Part shown: one piece after another, positions 36,242 to 46,213 of the stretch | Position numbering within the stretch: position 1 is the stretch's first letter | How the letters are laid out: the number at the start of each line of letters is the position of its first letter | NCBI RefSeq assembly: GCF_007004725.1 | Contig: NZ_ML660167.1 | Coordinates: 248,001-312,000, forward strand | Source of the DNA: Aliikangiella coralliicola | GTDB lineage: Bacteria; Pseudomonadota; Gammaproteobacteria; Enterobacterales; Kangiellaceae | Direction of reading: 5' to 3' | DNA: 64,000 nt | The notes under the pieces: generated by a model | The model's input: only the letters and a program-made list of their open reading frames with translations | The model's database searches: none | Told to the model about the DNA's origin: nothing | Position numbers and translations under genes: made by a program

Positions 36242-36511
36242 ATGAAAAGTAAGACAACCCAGGAACACCATGTGACGAGTTTAGTTTGCCAGACTATCCC
36301 CGGTAGCACAAAAAATACGATATCTCTTGTTGAGAAAATCAAAGGCGCAGAAGTCCATGGAGAAAACACCAACGGAAAAATAGTGGTAACTCTAGAAGGC
36401 GACAGCCAGGCATATCTTAGTGAAAGTATTGAAGCATTAAGAGGCATTGAAGGAATTCTAACATTGGCACCGGTTTATCACGAATATATTACTGAGAATC
36501 ATTCACAATGA
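36242..36511 (+). CDS. napD: NapD, chaperone for NapA maturation and Tat export, 89 aa
   Basis: The small ferredoxin-like fold is apparent: [20 protein letters not shown] then a helix, the strand [18 protein letters not shown], a second helix ending [17 protein letters not shown]. NapD binds the twin-arginine signal of NapA in the cytoplasm and holds back export until the molybdenum cofactor is inserted. Length is as expected. The frame overlaps the napA start by four bases (ATGA), so the chaperone and its client are translationally coupled. Confidence 0.88.
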   Translation: MKSKTTQEHHVTSLVCQTIPGSTKNTISLVEKIKGAEVHGENTNGKIVVTLEGDSQAYLSESIEALRGIEGILTLAPVYHEYITENHSQ

Positions 36512-39003
36512 AGTTAGATAGAAGAGAATTTATGAAAGCTAATGCGGTTGCTGCGGCAGCTGCAGTTGCGGGAATATGTGTCCCTGCGACCGCAACGAAC
36601 TTAATCACCGGTAGCAACCAGACACGACTAAAATGGGATAAAGCGCCCTGCCGTTTTTGTGGTACCGGCTGTAGTGTTAATGTGGCCACCATGGATGGAA
36701 AAGTTGTCGCGACTCATGGTGATATCAAGTCGCCTGTAAATAAAGGATTAAACTGCATCAAAGGGTATTTTCTGTCAAAAATAATGTATGGCAAAGACCG
36801 GTTAATTTCACCCATGTTGAGAATGAAAAATGGAAAGTTTTCGAAAGACGGAGACTTCGAACCAATTTCCTGGGAGCAAGCATTTGACATCATGGCTGAA
36901 AAAGCCAAACAAACACTTAAAGATAAAGGACCAACCGCTATAGGTATGTTTGGTTCTGGTCAATGGACCGTAATGGAAGGATATGCCGCGGTAAAACTAA
37001 TGAAAGCGGGATTTCGCAGTAACAATATTGATCCTAACGCGCGTCATTGCATGGCATCAGCTGTTGGTGGCTTTATGCGAACCTTTGGTATCGATGAACC
37101 AATGGGATGCTACGACGATATTGAAGCAACTGACGCCATGGTTCTTTGGGGATCGAATATGTCTGAGATGCATCCTATTTTATGGACCAGAATCACCGAT
37201 CGCAGATTGAGCGCGCCTCACGTCAAAGTTGCGGTGTTATCAACCTATACCCATCGTAGTTTCGATCTGGCCGACAATGGAATGATTTTTACCCCACAAA
37301 CCGACTTGGCGATTCTCAATTTTATTGCCAATTATATTATTCAGAATAAAAAAGTGAATTTTGATTTTGTGAATAAGCATACTAACTTCCGATTGGGTAA
37401 CACGGACATTGGTTATGGCTTGAGACCCGAACATCCATTGGAGAAAAAAGCGAAAAACGCTGACAAAGCCGGTGGCTCAAAGAAAATTAACTTTAAACAA
37501 TATGCAAAATTTGTCAGCCAATATAGCGCTGAATCGGTTTCCAAACTTTCCGGTGTGTCAGTTAAAAAACTTAATGAACTGGCTGAGCTTTACGCTGATC
37601 CGAATAAAAAAGTCTGTTCCTTCTGGACCATGGGATTTAACCAACACACTCGTGGCGTGTGGGCTAATAACCTTATTTATAATATTCACTTACTAACCGG
37701 AAAAATCTCTACGCCGGGTAACAGCCCATTTTCTCTAACCGGCCAACCCTCTGCTTGTGGTACTGCGCGCGAAGTAGGAACATTCTCACATCGACTCCCG
37801 GCAGATATGGTAGTTGCCAACCCGAAGCATCGTAAAAAGGCGGAAAAAATCTGGGGATTACCCGATGGCACAATTCCACCCAAACCTGGCTATCATGCGG
37901 TCCTCCAAAACCGCATGCTTAAGGATGGTAAGTTAAATTTTTACTGGGTTCAGTGTAACAACAATATGCAAGCGGCGGCGAATATCGCTCAAGAAGCCTT
38001 TCCTGGTTATCGCAACCCGAACAATTTTATTGTGGTCTCTGATCCCTACCCCACAGTTACTGCGCAGGCAGCAGATTTAGTTTTGCCCACAGCTATGTGG
38101 GTGGAAAAAGAAGGCGCTTATGGTAATGCCGAGCGACGTACTCAGTCTTGGTATCAAATGGTAAATGCACCCGGTGAAGCTCGTTCTGATTTGTGGCAGC
38201 TGGTCGAGTTTTCAAAAAGATTCACTACCGATGAAGTTTGGTCTAAAGATTTGTTGGATAAGAAACCAAAACTCAAAGGCAAAACTTTATTTGAAGTGTT
38301 ATTCAAAGATTCTGACGTCGGCAAGTTTCCCTTATCGGAAGTCCCTGAAGAAAGACTAAATCAAGAGTCCCGTGATTTTGGATTTTATATTCAAAAAGGA
38401 CTGTTTGAAGAATACGCTCAGTTTGGTCGTGGTAAAGCGCACGACTTAGCACCTTATGATCGTTATCATCAAGAAAGAGGTTTACGTTGGCCAGTGGTTG
38501 ATGGCAAAGAAACCTTGTGGCGGTTTAAGGAAGGTAGCGATCCCTACGTTAAACCTGGAGCCGATTTTGAGTTTTATGGTAAGCCTGATGGTCGAGCAAT
38601 TATTTTTGCGTTGCCTTATGAACCTGCGCCAGAGTCACCCGACGAAGAATATGATTTATGGCTAAGTACTGGTCGAGTGATTGAACACTGGCATACCGGT
38701 TCAATGACGCAACGAGTTCCAGAACTTTATAAAGCGATGCCAGACGCACTGGTTTATATGCATCCAGATGACGCAAAGAAACGCGGGATGCGTCGTGGTG
38801 ACCTGGTAAAAATTTCTTCGCGTCGTGGCTCGGTGCAAACGCGCATTGAAACACGAGGCAGAAATCAAGTACCGGTTGGCCTTGTATTTATGCCATTTTT
38901 TGATGCGAGTCGGCTGGTCAACAAATTAACGCTGGACGCCACTGATCCGCTTTCGAAAGAAACCGATTATAAAAAATGTGCAGTAAAAATCGAACGTGTA
39001 TAG
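36508..39003 (+). CDS. napA: NapA, periplasmic nitrate reductase catalytic subunit, 831 aa
   Basis: The N-terminus [20 protein letters not shown] is a twin-arginine (Tat) signal. A [4Fe-4S] cluster motif C48-x2-C51-x3-C55-x27-C83 follows. Cys181 in [13 protein letters not shown] is the expected molybdenum ligand. The rest has the bis-MGD-binding order of the DMSO reductase family, with [32 protein letters not shown] and the C-terminal [20 protein letters not shown]. Full length for NapA. It reduces nitrate to nitrite in the periplasm with electrons from NapB. It overlaps napD. Confidence 0.95.
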   Translation: MKLDRREFMKANAVAAAAAVAGICVPATATNLITGSNQTRLKWDKAPCRFCGTGCSVNVATMDGKVVATHGDIKSPVNKGLNCIKGYFLSKIMYGKDRLISPMLRMKNGKFSKDGDFEPISWEQAFDIMAEKAKQTLKDKGPTAIGMFGSGQWTVMEGYAAVKLMKAGFRSNNIDPNARHCMASAVGGFMRTFGIDEPMGCYDDIEATDAMVLWGSNMSEMHPILWTRITDRRLSAPHVKVAVLSTYTHRSFDLADNGMIFTPQTDLAILNFIANYIIQNKKVNFDFVNKHTNFRLGNTDIGYGLRPEHPLEKKAKNADKAGGSKKINFKQYAKFVSQYSAESVSKLSGVSVKKLNELAELYADPNKKVCSFWTMGFNQHTRGVWANNLIYNIHLLTGKISTPGNSPFSLTGQPSACGTAREVGTFSHRLPADMVVANPKHRKKAEKIWGLPDGTIPPKPGYHAVLQNRMLKDGKLNFYWVQCNNNMQAAANIAQEAFPGYRNPNNFIVVSDPYPTVTAQAADLVLPTAMWVEKEGAYGNAERRTQSWYQMVNAPGEARSDLWQLVEFSKRFTTDEVWSKDLLDKKPKLKGKTLFEVLFKDSDVGKFPLSEVPEERLNQESRDFGFYIQKGLFEEYAQFGRGKAHDLAPYDRYHQERGLRWPVVDGKETLWRFKEGSDPYVKPGADFEFYGKPDGRAIIFALPYEPAPESPDEEYDLWLSTGRVIEHWHTGSMTQRVPELYKAMPDALVYMHPDDAKKRGMRRGDLVKISSRRGSVQTRIETRGRNQVPVGLVFMPFFDASRLVNKLTLDATDPLSKETDYKKCAVKIERV

Positions 39004-39048
39004 CAGCTAAAAATTATTAATTTTCACCCTGATAAGAATCGGTACACT

Positions 39049-39579
39049 ATGAATCAGTTGATAGCCAAAAGGTCTTTAGCAAATAACGAGTTACTACGCA
39101 GTCGAGTATTAACTCGTTTGTTTAGTGCATTGTTTTTATTCGCAGCAGTGTTGTCACAGATGGCGCTCAGCACTGAAAAAGAAATTGCTACATTACGTGA
39201 CGAAACCGCTATCGATGACCAGAAGCGACCCGCGGTTTTACCAAAAGTTGATAACTCTGATATTAAAAAGACAAGAAACTATCCAATGCAGCCGCCTCTG
39301 ATCCCTCACACTGTGAGAGGTTATGAAGTCAATTTAAAAGTGAATAAATGTATGTCCTGTCATTCTCGTTCGAGAACTGAAGATTCGCAAGCACCAATGG
39401 TAAGCGTTACTCACTTTATGGATAGAGACGGCAATTTTCTCGCAGAGATTTCACCCAGACGGTACTTTTGCAATCAGTGCCATGTCACCCAAATGAAAAC
39501 GAAAGAACTGGTTGAAAATACCTTTGTCGACATGCATCAATTGATGAAAGAAAAGCAATCAAAAAACTCTAATCGCTAA
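39049..39579 (+). CDS. napB: NapB, diheme cytochrome c subunit of periplasmic nitrate reductase, 176 aa
   Basis: A long N-terminal signal segment ([17 protein letters not shown] at about 22-38) precedes the mature domain. Two CxxCH heme motifs are present, CMSCH at residues 101-105 and CNQCH at 141-145, with [20 protein letters not shown] between them and the N-terminus, as in NapB. Distal His ligands are likely His85 in IPHT and His123 in THFMD. NapB passes electrons from NapC to NapA. It follows napA by 45 bp. Confidence 0.93.
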   Translation: MNQLIAKRSLANNELLRSRVLTRLFSALFLFAAVLSQMALSTEKEIATLRDETAIDDQKRPAVLPKVDNSDIKKTRNYPMQPPLIPHTVRGYEVNLKVNKCMSCHSRSRTEDSQAPMVSVTHFMDRDGNFLAEISPRRYFCNQCHVTQMKTKELVENTFVDMHQLMKEKQSKNSNR

Positions 39580-39589
39580 GGAACTGCAT

Positions 39590-40180
39590 GTGAAAAAAAT
39601 TATTCGACTTGGTTGGCAGACATTACGCAAGCCCAGCGCCCATTTTAGCTTAGGATTCCTGGTAGTTGGCGGCTTTATTTCCGGTGTAATTTTTTGGGGC
39701 GGATTCAATACAGCGCTTGAGCTAACCAACACCGAAGAGTTTTGTATTTCTTGCCACGAAATGGAAAGTAACCCTTATGCGGAATTGAAACCGACTATTC
39801 ACTTTAGCAATCGTTCCGGTGTGAGAGCCACCTGCCCTGATTGCCATGTTCCCCACAAGTGGACTGATAAAATTGCACGAAAAATGCAGGCTTCGAAAGA
39901 AGTTTGGGGAAAAGTATTTGGTACCATCAATACGCGCGAAAAGTTCCAGAATTTACGGCGACACTTAGCCGAGAATGAATGGCGACGCCTGAAAGCGAAT
40001 GACTCACTTGAGTGTCGCAACTGCCATAACTTCGACTATATGGATTTTACCGAGCAAAGCGAACGAGCAGCGAATCAACATTCAACTTCCTTGGCTTCCG
40101 GTGAAAAAACATGTATTGATTGTCACAAAGGCATTGCACATCAATTGCCTGATATGAAAGGCGTTGAAGGCTGGAATTAA
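39590..40180 (+). CDS. napC: NapC, tetraheme membrane-anchored quinol dehydrogenase, 196 aa
   Basis: One membrane anchor ([20 protein letters not shown], residues 19-38) is followed by four CxxCH heme sites: CISCH 52-56, CPDCH 82-86, CRNCH 142-146 and CIDCH 175-179. This is the NapC/NirT layout that takes electrons from menaquinol or ubiquinol to NapB. The start is GTG at 39590; the ATG two bases upstream reads ATG-TGA and cannot be used. AAGGA lies ten nt upstream. The operon is napEDABC without napF, napG or napH, so NapC is the only quinol link here. Confidence 0.93.
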   Translation: MKKIIRLGWQTLRKPSAHFSLGFLVVGGFISGVIFWGGFNTALELTNTEEFCISCHEMESNPYAELKPTIHFSNRSGVRATCPDCHVPHKWTDKIARKMQASKEVWGKVFGTINTREKFQNLRRHLAENEWRRLKANDSLECRNCHNFDYMDFTEQSERAANQHSTSLASGEKTCIDCHKGIAHQLPDMKGVEGWN

Positions 40181-40215
40181 AAATTATGTTCTGGAAATGC
40201 GTTTCAATTTATTTC

Positions 40216-41271
40216 TCAAAAACGATAAGCAAATGTAATCGTTCCATATTCTGTTAGATTTTTTAATTGTTCCTCAGAGTCATCACTTATCAAGTTAGCA
40301 TCATTAAAGGCAACTGATAACGAATAATCTTTCCAGGAATACGCCAGTCCGATGCTGATACCAACAAATTCGTTTCGATAATCTATGGAACGACTATCTC
40401 GAAAAGTATTTCCGTCTGTAAAAATTTGATTGAAAAGATAGCCTGAATTAACAATTGTGTAGATGTACCACCCTCCGTCAATTGCCGCGGGGTTTGAAGT
40501 TCGTGTAGTGTTCAATAGTTCTGTCGCGTAAGTTCGGCTGAGATCTGTTCCATAGCGGAACATAACGCCGACGTTAACCGAGCTGGAAATTGTTCCAAGA
40601 CTCGCTTCAACACTCGTAACAAGGTCCATGCTTTGATCATCTGAAATCCAGGACCGCCAAGCTCGCGCTCTTGAAAATTGGAATACCAGTTCATTTTTCA
40701 ATTGGGTATCCCATCCTAAAGGCTCATCAGCGCCGATCAATTCATGAACGAATTTTTGCGACTCTTCCGCGAGCGACAAAGGGCCAACGACACCAATCGA
40801 CGTACTTATTTTGTCTGCAAAATTTTCGTTGATCGCTAAAAACGTATTGTTAATAAATAATAATCCTGCATAGGGTAAATCTTCTTCACTGGGAACTTCA
40901 ACTTGAATGTCTTCTGGAGTAATCATCGACTGGCCTATGGTATAAATATTAACGGCGCCCATGTAGCCTTCATCCTTCAAAGACCACAAAAGTGGCGATA
41001 ACATCCAGGATGGTTTTGGTTGAGGATCTTTTCCAGCGAAACCTCCCTCTTCTCCACTACTTTCTTCACTATCGTAAAGTGCAACGGATAAACCATTAGT
41101 ATAACCACTATCATTTCCGATAAATAAATCGTTATCCAGCGTGTAAGATACCCACTCAAATTCTGCGTAGGCATTCAATGGAAGAATAAAAGATATTAAC
41201 AATACCGTGATAGGTATCTTACGAAATTTTCGTATATGCAACCTGCGATTTTGCCGGTTATTTTTTCGCAT
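40216..41271 (-). CDS. LpxR-like outer-membrane protein (DUF2219 family), 351 aa
   Basis: A signal peptide begins at the ATG at 41271 (KIPITVLLISFILPLNAYA). The mature start EWVSYTLDNDLFIGNDSGYT followed by NGLSVALY matches the ExDNDxFxxxDxxYTNG motif of the LpxR/DUF2219 family. Alternating strands end in the aromatic terminus GTITFAYRF, typical of outer-membrane barrels. LpxR removes the 3'-acyloxyacyl group of lipid A. The Asn and Asp of the motif are present, but a distinct catalytic His/Ser pair cannot be assigned by eye. A longer frame to 41589 overlaps gltS and has no start signal. The gene follows gltS by 14 bp. Confidence 0.8.
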   Translation of the reverse strand: MRKNNRQNRRLHIRKFRKIPITVLLISFILPLNAYAEFEWVSYTLDNDLFIGNDSGYTNGLSVALYDSEESSGEEGGFAGKDPQPKPSWMLSPLLWSLKDEGYMGAVNIYTIGQSMITPEDIQVEVPSEEDLPYAGLLFINNTFLAINENFADKISTSIGVVGPLSLAEESQKFVHELIGADEPLGWDTQLKNELVFQFSRARAWRSWISDDQSMDLVTSVEASLGTISSSVNVGVMFRYGTDLSRTYATELLNTTRTSNPAAIDGGWYIYTIVNSGYLFNQIFTDGNTFRDSRSIDYRNEFVGISIGLAYSWKDYSLSVAFNDANLISDDSEEQLKNLTEYGTITFAYRF

Positions 41272-41285
41272 TTGTCTGTACCTTT

Positions 41286-42485
41286 TTACATCGCTAAAGC
41301 CATACGGATCACAAAAGCATTGGCTACGTCCACAAAAAAAGCGGCTACTAGCGGTAAAATAATAAATGCTGTAGGTGCCGGACCGTTTGCTTTGGTGACT
41401 GCCGTCATATTGGCAATTGCTGTCGGTGTAGCACCTAAGGCAAAGCCGCCGAATCCAGCGCTCAAAACCGCAGCTTGATAGTTTTTTCCCATCAGCGGGA
41501 ACAATATCCACAAAATAAACATTATCGCGATCGCCGTTTGCAAAATCAGAATGATCAGAAGCGAACCCGCCAACTCCGCGATGGTCCATAGCTGCATGCT
41601 CATTAGTGACATCGCTAAAAATAAACCTAGCGAGAAATCAGAAACAAGCGCCAGTGCTCTGGTATGCGCCGGCCAATGGATTTTAGGCATTATTCGTGGA
41701 ATCGAGTTCGAAAGAAGGATTGCTGTTAATAAGCAGGTGACAAACAACGGTAGTTTAAAACCGGCTTCTGCAATAGCCTGGTTAGCCAAATATCCTAGAA
41801 TAATGGCGATATGCAAAGTTAACAGTACAGCCATGATATTGAGGTGATTGATAGACTCTGTCTGATCATAGGCGATACCAACACTTGCTTCGACTTCCTC
41901 TTCCCGTTTTCCGCTGAGTTGATATTTTTTCAACAAAAAGCGCGCTATCGGTCCACCAATCAGGCTAGCAAGTACTAGTCCAAGGGTTGCACTGGCCACG
42001 CCGATTTCCATCGCATTGGAAATTCCTTGTTTAGACACTTCGGGAGCCCAGGCAATAGCTGTTCCATGACCACCGATCAAAGACATAGACCCAGCAAGAA
42101 CACCGACTTCTGATGGTACACCAACCAGTTGAGCGCCAGCCAGGCCAATGACGTTTTGTATTACGATAAACGATAAAGTTAACACTAACAAAATAAACAA
42201 TGGCTTGCCGCCATCGATTAAATCTGAAAGTCTGGCATTCAAGCCAATTGCCGTAAAGAAGTAAACCAATAATCGATCACGCGTATCTAGCTCAAATTGA
42301 ATTTCTACATCTGCAATCAGATAAATCGCAAATACAATTAGCGCAGCAATTAACCCTCCTGTCACTGGCTCGGGTATATTAAAATTGCGAAGAACAGAAA
42401 ATTTTTTATTAAGATGAACTCCAATAAAAAATACTAAAATTCCAATGGTATAAGAAAGAAAACTGTCTACGTTATAGTTATTCAT
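41286..42485 (-). CDS. gltS: GltS-type sodium/glutamate symporter, 399 aa
   Basis: About ten membrane helices are visible. The diagnostic segments are FNIPEPVTGGLIAAL near residue 36, FTAIGLNARLSDLIDGG near 78, the re-entrant loop AGSMSLIGGHGTAIAWAPEV near 130 and its partner SAGFGGFALGATPTAIANMT near 340. All are characteristic of GltS (ESS family), which takes up glutamate with Na+. Length is as expected. It lies one base after the K+ channel gene and just before the LpxR-like gene, so the three may be co-transcribed. Confidence 0.93.
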   Translation of the reverse strand: MNNYNVDSFLSYTIGILVFFIGVHLNKKFSVLRNFNIPEPVTGGLIAALIVFAIYLIADVEIQFELDTRDRLLVYFFTAIGLNARLSDLIDGGKPLFILLVLTLSFIVIQNVIGLAGAQLVGVPSEVGVLAGSMSLIGGHGTAIAWAPEVSKQGISNAMEIGVASATLGLVLASLIGGPIARFLLKKYQLSGKREEEVEASVGIAYDQTESINHLNIMAVLLTLHIAIILGYLANQAIAEAGFKLPLFVTCLLTAILLSNSIPRIMPKIHWPAHTRALALVSDFSLGLFLAMSLMSMQLWTIAELAGSLLIILILQTAIAIMFILWILFPLMGKNYQAAVLSAGFGGFALGATPTAIANMTAVTKANGPAPTAFIILPLVAAFFVDVANAFVIRMALAM

Positions 42486-42486
42486 T

Positions 42487-42918
42487 TTAATTGTTTATTT
42501 GCTTGTTGGTCAAAGTTGGTCGACTTATCTTGCTAGAAAAGAAAGATTCTTTCATCGCCAATTGACTATTAAACTCCTGTTTAAGTTTGTTTAGTTCTTT
42601 TTCATCGATGTGTTTTTCAAATGCAACTGAAGCTGTATTCAGTGTCACTGCGACAAGAATGCCGGTAAACATCAAACCCAAAAAAGCAATTAAAACAGAT
42701 ATTACTTTTGAAGCTTTCTTTAGCGGCCTGATATCACCATAACCAACAGTCGTTGCGGTAATAAATGTCCAATAAAGTGCATCAAAGCGATTCCATTTTT
42801 CGATACTGGCGACCCACTGACCTAATACAATGACAATAAAGCAAAGTAGCAGCAATAGTGGTGACACCAGGTAAGTAATCCAGAAGAATAATTTGATAAA
42901 AGTCAATGTAAATGCCAT
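42487..42918 (-). CDS. Two-helix potassium channel (Ion_trans_2 type), 143 aa
   Basis: The order is helix (TYLVSPLLLLLCFIVIVLGQ), pore loop (ALYWTFITATTVGYGDIRPL) and second helix (VISVLIAFLGLMFTGILVAV). TVGYGD is the canonical K+ selectivity filter. The C-terminus is a short charged tail with no visible RCK or cyclic-nucleotide domain. It should assemble as a tetrameric inner-membrane K+ channel. It ends one base before the gltS start, which makes a shared transcript very likely. Confidence 0.88.
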   Translation of the reverse strand: MAFTLTFIKLFFWITYLVSPLLLLLCFIVIVLGQWVASIEKWNRFDALYWTFITATTVGYGDIRPLKKASKVISVLIAFLGLMFTGILVAVTLNTASVAFEKHIDEKELNKLKQEFNSQLAMKESFFSSKISRPTLTNKQINN

Positions 42919-43007
42919 TTCGGACCTGCATGCCTAATCGGTCAAGCCATAAAAAATACGCAATAAAAAATTAATCAATAAAGCGCTATTTCCACTGATC
43001 GAAAAAA

Positions 43008-43496
43008 CTACTGTTTAACCAATGGTATTTGACTGATGTAGGCGTATCGAATCATAGTGTCGAGATTATTTTCAGCATGAAAATACCGCCATACTAGTTT
43101 AGCAGGCAGTTTTTTTGTAAACTTTTTCATATAGCGAGCTTTTAAATTGATTCGACTTAAGTCAACCTGTAAAAACTCGCTCATTAACCTGTTTGCGATT
43201 TCATTTGAAACCTCATTGTTGTTATAACTTTTGGCGTAGTCTTTCAGGAGTTGAATAGTTTTCGTATCAATATTACTAACGGCTTTTCGATATTCTTTGT
43301 AAAGTGGCCAAAATTGTTTGCTCTCATCTGTTGATAACATCAAAGTCTTAGCAATAAAGTTTTCCCGTTTCAATTCCAATTTAGCTCTGTCTAGCTGCAA
43401 AACCTCGTTAAAATTATCACTAGCCGAAATCCCGGTGCTCAGGCTAGTAACAATGGTGAAACTTATCAGGTAATAAATAGTTTTAAGATAGTTCAT
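43008..43496 (-). CDS. Periplasmic helical protein, Spy/CpxP-like layout, 162 aa
   Basis: The ATG at 43496 opens directly on a signal peptide (MNYLKTIYYLISFTIVTSLS); an upstream in-frame start at 43577 would add a 27-residue charged extension. The mature protein is fully helical, with LSTDESKQFWPLYKEYRKAV, a pattern often seen in small periplasmic proteins of Spy-like type. I cannot name a family with certainty. It is the last minus-strand gene before the multi-protease operon ends at 43665, with 168 bp between them. Confidence 0.65.
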   Translation of the reverse strand: MNYLKTIYYLISFTIVTSLSTGISASDNFNEVLQLDRAKLELKRENFIAKTLMLSTDESKQFWPLYKEYRKAVSNIDTKTIQLLKDYAKSYNNNEVSNEIANRLMSEFLQVDLSRINLKARYMKKFTKKLPAKLVWRYFHAENNLDTMIRYAYISQIPLVKQ

Positions 43497-43664
43497 TGGT
43501 TTCTCATTTTTTATACTTAATGAAACTTCGGGCTTTGCCAAGTATCTTCTTGCTTCCAGTTTTTTATCAAAGTCCATTTAGCCAAGTCGCTAACGTATAG
43601 ATTAGATAAAGTTGTTTAATATCGCCAGAAAACAAGACTGATTTCCTCTCGAAAATCTAGCTGG

Positions 43665-45233
43665 TTAACTCTGACCTTGCGGAGTCTGACCTTGCGGAGC
43701 CTGACCTTGCGGAGTCTGGCCTTGCGGAGTCTGACCTTGCGGAGTCTGGCCCTGTGGAGTCTGGCCCTGTGGAGTCTGGCCCTGTGGAGTCTGGCCCTGT
43801 GGAGTCTGGCCCTGTGGAGTCTGGCCCTGTGGAGTCTGGCCCTGTGGAGTCTGGCCCTGTGGAGTCTGTCGGCTATTTGGGGTTGGCGGTGTCAGAGGTG
43901 TGGTTGCCATAGCCGGTGGTGTTAAATTACTGATTCTCTGTGCCCGTTGCTGTTCCGCAGCTCTTTGCTCCCTTTGGCGAACCGCTCGATTATTCGCTGT
44001 TGTATCTGTTGTTGGCGTAGGGTTTAGGGAAGCTTGTCTTATTCGCTCGGCCTGAGCGCTAGCCGCCATTTGATTTAGAGGTAAGTAATCGGTTCTAAAG
44101 TTAAGTTCAACTGAGGAGTTTAATTCGAGATCAGTATTAATTTCTTCGGTTCGCTGACTTCTCTGGGTTGATACATAGCTGATATTATTTTCAACTTCAG
44201 CCGATGCCCCCCAAGGACCAACGCCAAATGATCCCGATGCGCGAACGCGGTTTTGCATACCAAACTCACGCCCACGATCTTCGCTGGCAGCGCTCCTGGT
44301 ATCAATGTGAAAACGCATCGACGCGTTGATCTTTCCGCTATCGATAACAATTCTCTGCATACCAAGAGTGACCATTGTCGCTAACATTTGTTGTCTCTGT
44401 CTCGCGATTTGGCGGCGGGCAAAAGGTACTAATTGTTCAGGGTTACTGGCGGTGACATTTTCCTCTGGCTCCATGCCAAAAACAGCGCGCATTGCATCCT
44501 GTGAAGGCATGGTGCCACCCGATCTTAATCGCAATCTCGCGGGCTCTACTTCATCATCTTCATCAGGTTCCTCATCTTCAAAATCGCTTTCGCCGCCTTC
44601 CAGTTCAAACGAGCCGGGAAACTGTTCAAGTAACCACTGGCGAACACCGTTTGCAGAAAATTGTGTTTGTTCAAAACCTGATACTGAAGCCGAAACATTG
44701 TTGAGTAATTCGACATACATTTGCATTTGTTGCGAGGTTGAATCAAGCATCGCGGTGAAAACACCGTTAACAAGATCAGTGACAAAACGAGGAAATGAAA
44801 CTGCATTCAGAACACTTTGCGTGACACCGGCAATTCGATTTGCCGACTCACCAAAGCCAGGCTGACTTTGTGCTCTGGCGAGTATCGGTTCTACTTTGTT
44901 TTGTGCGGTATCGGATTGTTCGGCATTGGATTGATCAGATTGTTCCGATAATGCTCGCGCGGTTGGGCTTGGCTCTGACTGAGGGTGATCCTTTTGTTCT
45001 TGTTCAACGCGAGATTGCGCCAGATTTTCTTCAGCAATTAACTTTGCGGCGATATCTGAAACTTTGACCATCGCACGCGCCAGGCTGCGCTTTTCGGAAT
45101 CTTCCAGTTGACGATAACTGTCGGAGTTATCTAGTAAGTTTTTAACCGCTGAACGCAACCAGACAGGCGGTGCTTCATGATCGCTACGATAGAGATCTTG
45201 CGCCTGCGCCACCTGCCCCATCATGTCATCCAA
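43665..45233 (-). CDS. Member A of the four-paralog family, with C-terminal TPQGQ repeats, 522 aa
   Basis: Four blocks are shared with the genes at 46214 and 47504: an N-terminal helix (VKNLLDNSDSYRQL...KRSLARAMVKV), the FPxFVxxLVNGVF helix near 165, the RQQMLATMVTLGMQRIVI segment near 285, and VELNFRTDYLPLNQMA near 375. An acidic patch (FEDEEPDEDDEVE) lies before the third. After residue 400 the chain is low-complexity Gln/Pro/Thr and ends with about 13 TPQGQ units. No signal peptide or membrane helix is clear. It is the last gene of the operon, and its start overlaps the preceding gene by 13 nt. Function is not known. Confidence 0.8.
   Translation of the reverse strand: MDDMMGQVAQAQDLYRSDHEAPPVWLRSAVKNLLDNSDSYRQLEDSEKRSLARAMVKVSDIAAKLIAEENLAQSRVEQEQKDHPQSEPSPTARALSEQSDQSNAEQSDTAQNKVEPILARAQSQPGFGESANRIAGVTQSVLNAVSFPRFVTDLVNGVFTAMLDSTSQQMQMYVELLNNVSASVSGFEQTQFSANGVRQWLLEQFPGSFELEGGESDFEDEEPDEDDEVEPARLRLRSGGTMPSQDAMRAVFGMEPEENVTASNPEQLVPFARRQIARQRQQMLATMVTLGMQRIVIDSGKINASMRFHIDTRSAASEDRGREFGMQNRVRASGSFGVGPWGASAEVENNISYVSTQRSQRTEEINTDLELNSSVELNFRTDYLPLNQMAASAQAERIRQASLNPTPTTDTTANNRAVRQREQRAAEQQRAQRISNLTPPAMATTPLTPPTPNSRQTPQGQTPQGQTPQGQTPQGQTPQGQTPQGQTPQGQTPQGQTPQGQTPQGQTPQGQAPQGQTPQGQS
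43681..43860 (-). repeat. Tandem 15-nt repeat encoding TPQGQ
   Basis: Twelve perfect-length 15-nt units. The eight at 43741-43860 are identical (plus strand GGAGTCTGGCCCTGT), while the four nearest the stop codon vary at two or three positions. Unit length is a multiple of three, so copy-number change would lengthen or shorten the tail without breaking the frame. Confidence 0.95.
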
Positions 45234-46192
45234 GCTGGTAAGTTTTGATTAGCTGAATTATGTGTAGAAGAACTATTTCCGTTTGAATTATCGCTTGCGA
45301 ATAACGATTGTCCAGGAGAAGATTCGAGCGTAGCAAACGCAAGCAACCAGCGGTGCGCTGCCGAAAATAATCGCGATGAGACTTGGGGATTACTAAATTG
45401 AATTTGCCCCGCATTTGGAGTCGCCATCCAATTGATAATATACATACCGGCACTCGCCATTTCAGCGTGCTGTCGAACTTTGTATTCCTGCTTGTCGGCA
45501 CTAACCGCTAGCAATCCCCACAAACTATGAACACCAAATGCCGTGAGTAATGCGCGCGCTTTTAAGAATGTGAGAGCGAGTGATATCGAGTTTAATATAT
45601 CTTCGGAAGCAAAAGTAATCATACCAAGAGAGCGAGAGTAAAAATATTCTCTGAGACTCTGCAAAATGATATCCAGACTCACTTCTTCCTGAAAATCTCT
45701 TTGTTGCTCGTTGTCGGCTAAGGCCGTCACCGCTTCGCATAGTTTGCTAAACTGCGGATAGAAAAATCGTGCTTCAAAAGTTTGTTGGAGTAATGTTTCT
45801 CGTTCCGATTGATTTAAACGCTTATGGCGATTTTGCCAAAATTGGTTGATGGCTTTCTCTGCATCGCCAAGGCTCTGATCAATTGCGCCGCTAAAGAAAA
45901 GCCCTGAAATTCTCTCAGCTGTCGTAAGTAACCCTGCCTGCTCTAACTCAAATGCAAGGTAAAGCGGCGCTAGTGTTTTTAACGCAGAATAATCTCGTGC
46001 CTGCCCGCTAATATCGCCGCGTAAATCCGGTAAAGCTATGTCGCTAAGCGCCTGCATTGTTTGAGCGAGACTCGGCGAGTTTTCCATCACCAGCGCTTGC
46101 GCAAAATCGACGGCTAGTTCTAACTGTTGAGGACTAATGGGTTCAGCAACGGGCAGAAATCTTGAAGAGATTTGGCTTAGTCTGGTCATCAA
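45221..46192 (-). CDS. Helical hypothetical protein of the multi-protease operon, 323 aa
   Basis: Nearly the whole chain is predicted helical (LELAVDFAQALVMENSPSLA; LAPLYLAFELEQAGLL; ALLTAFGVHSLWGLLAV), with a Ser/Asn-rich tail and final PAWMT. No catalytic motif or signal peptide is visible. I do not recognise the family. It lies between two paralog genes, 21 bp after one and overlapping the other, so it should be made in step with them. A scaffold or adaptor role would fit but is not shown. Confidence 0.65.
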   Translation of the reverse strand: MMTRLSQISSRFLPVAEPISPQQLELAVDFAQALVMENSPSLAQTMQALSDIALPDLRGDISGQARDYSALKTLAPLYLAFELEQAGLLTTAERISGLFFSGAIDQSLGDAEKAINQFWQNRHKRLNQSERETLLQQTFEARFFYPQFSKLCEAVTALADNEQQRDFQEEVSLDIILQSLREYFYSRSLGMITFASEDILNSISLALTFLKARALLTAFGVHSLWGLLAVSADKQEYKVRQHAEMASAGMYIINWMATPNAGQIQFSNPQVSSRLFSAAHRWLLAFATLESSPGQSLFASDNSNGNSSSTHNSANQNLPAWMT

Positions 46193-46213
46193 CTTCCTCG
46201 TAATTTCCTTCGG

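Noticed and set aside
41272-41589. N-terminal extension of the LpxR-like frame
   Set aside because: It overlaps gltS in another frame, starts without a signal, and would hide the clear signal peptide that begins at 41271.
43681-43860. Regular short repeats resembling a CRISPR array
   Set aside because: Units are 15 nt with no spacers, lie inside a coding frame and translate to TPQGQ; no cas genes are near.
43677-43925. Plus-strand frame with Leu/Ser/Trp repeats
   Set aside because: It is the antisense shadow of the TPQGQ repeat and has no start context or ribosome-binding site.
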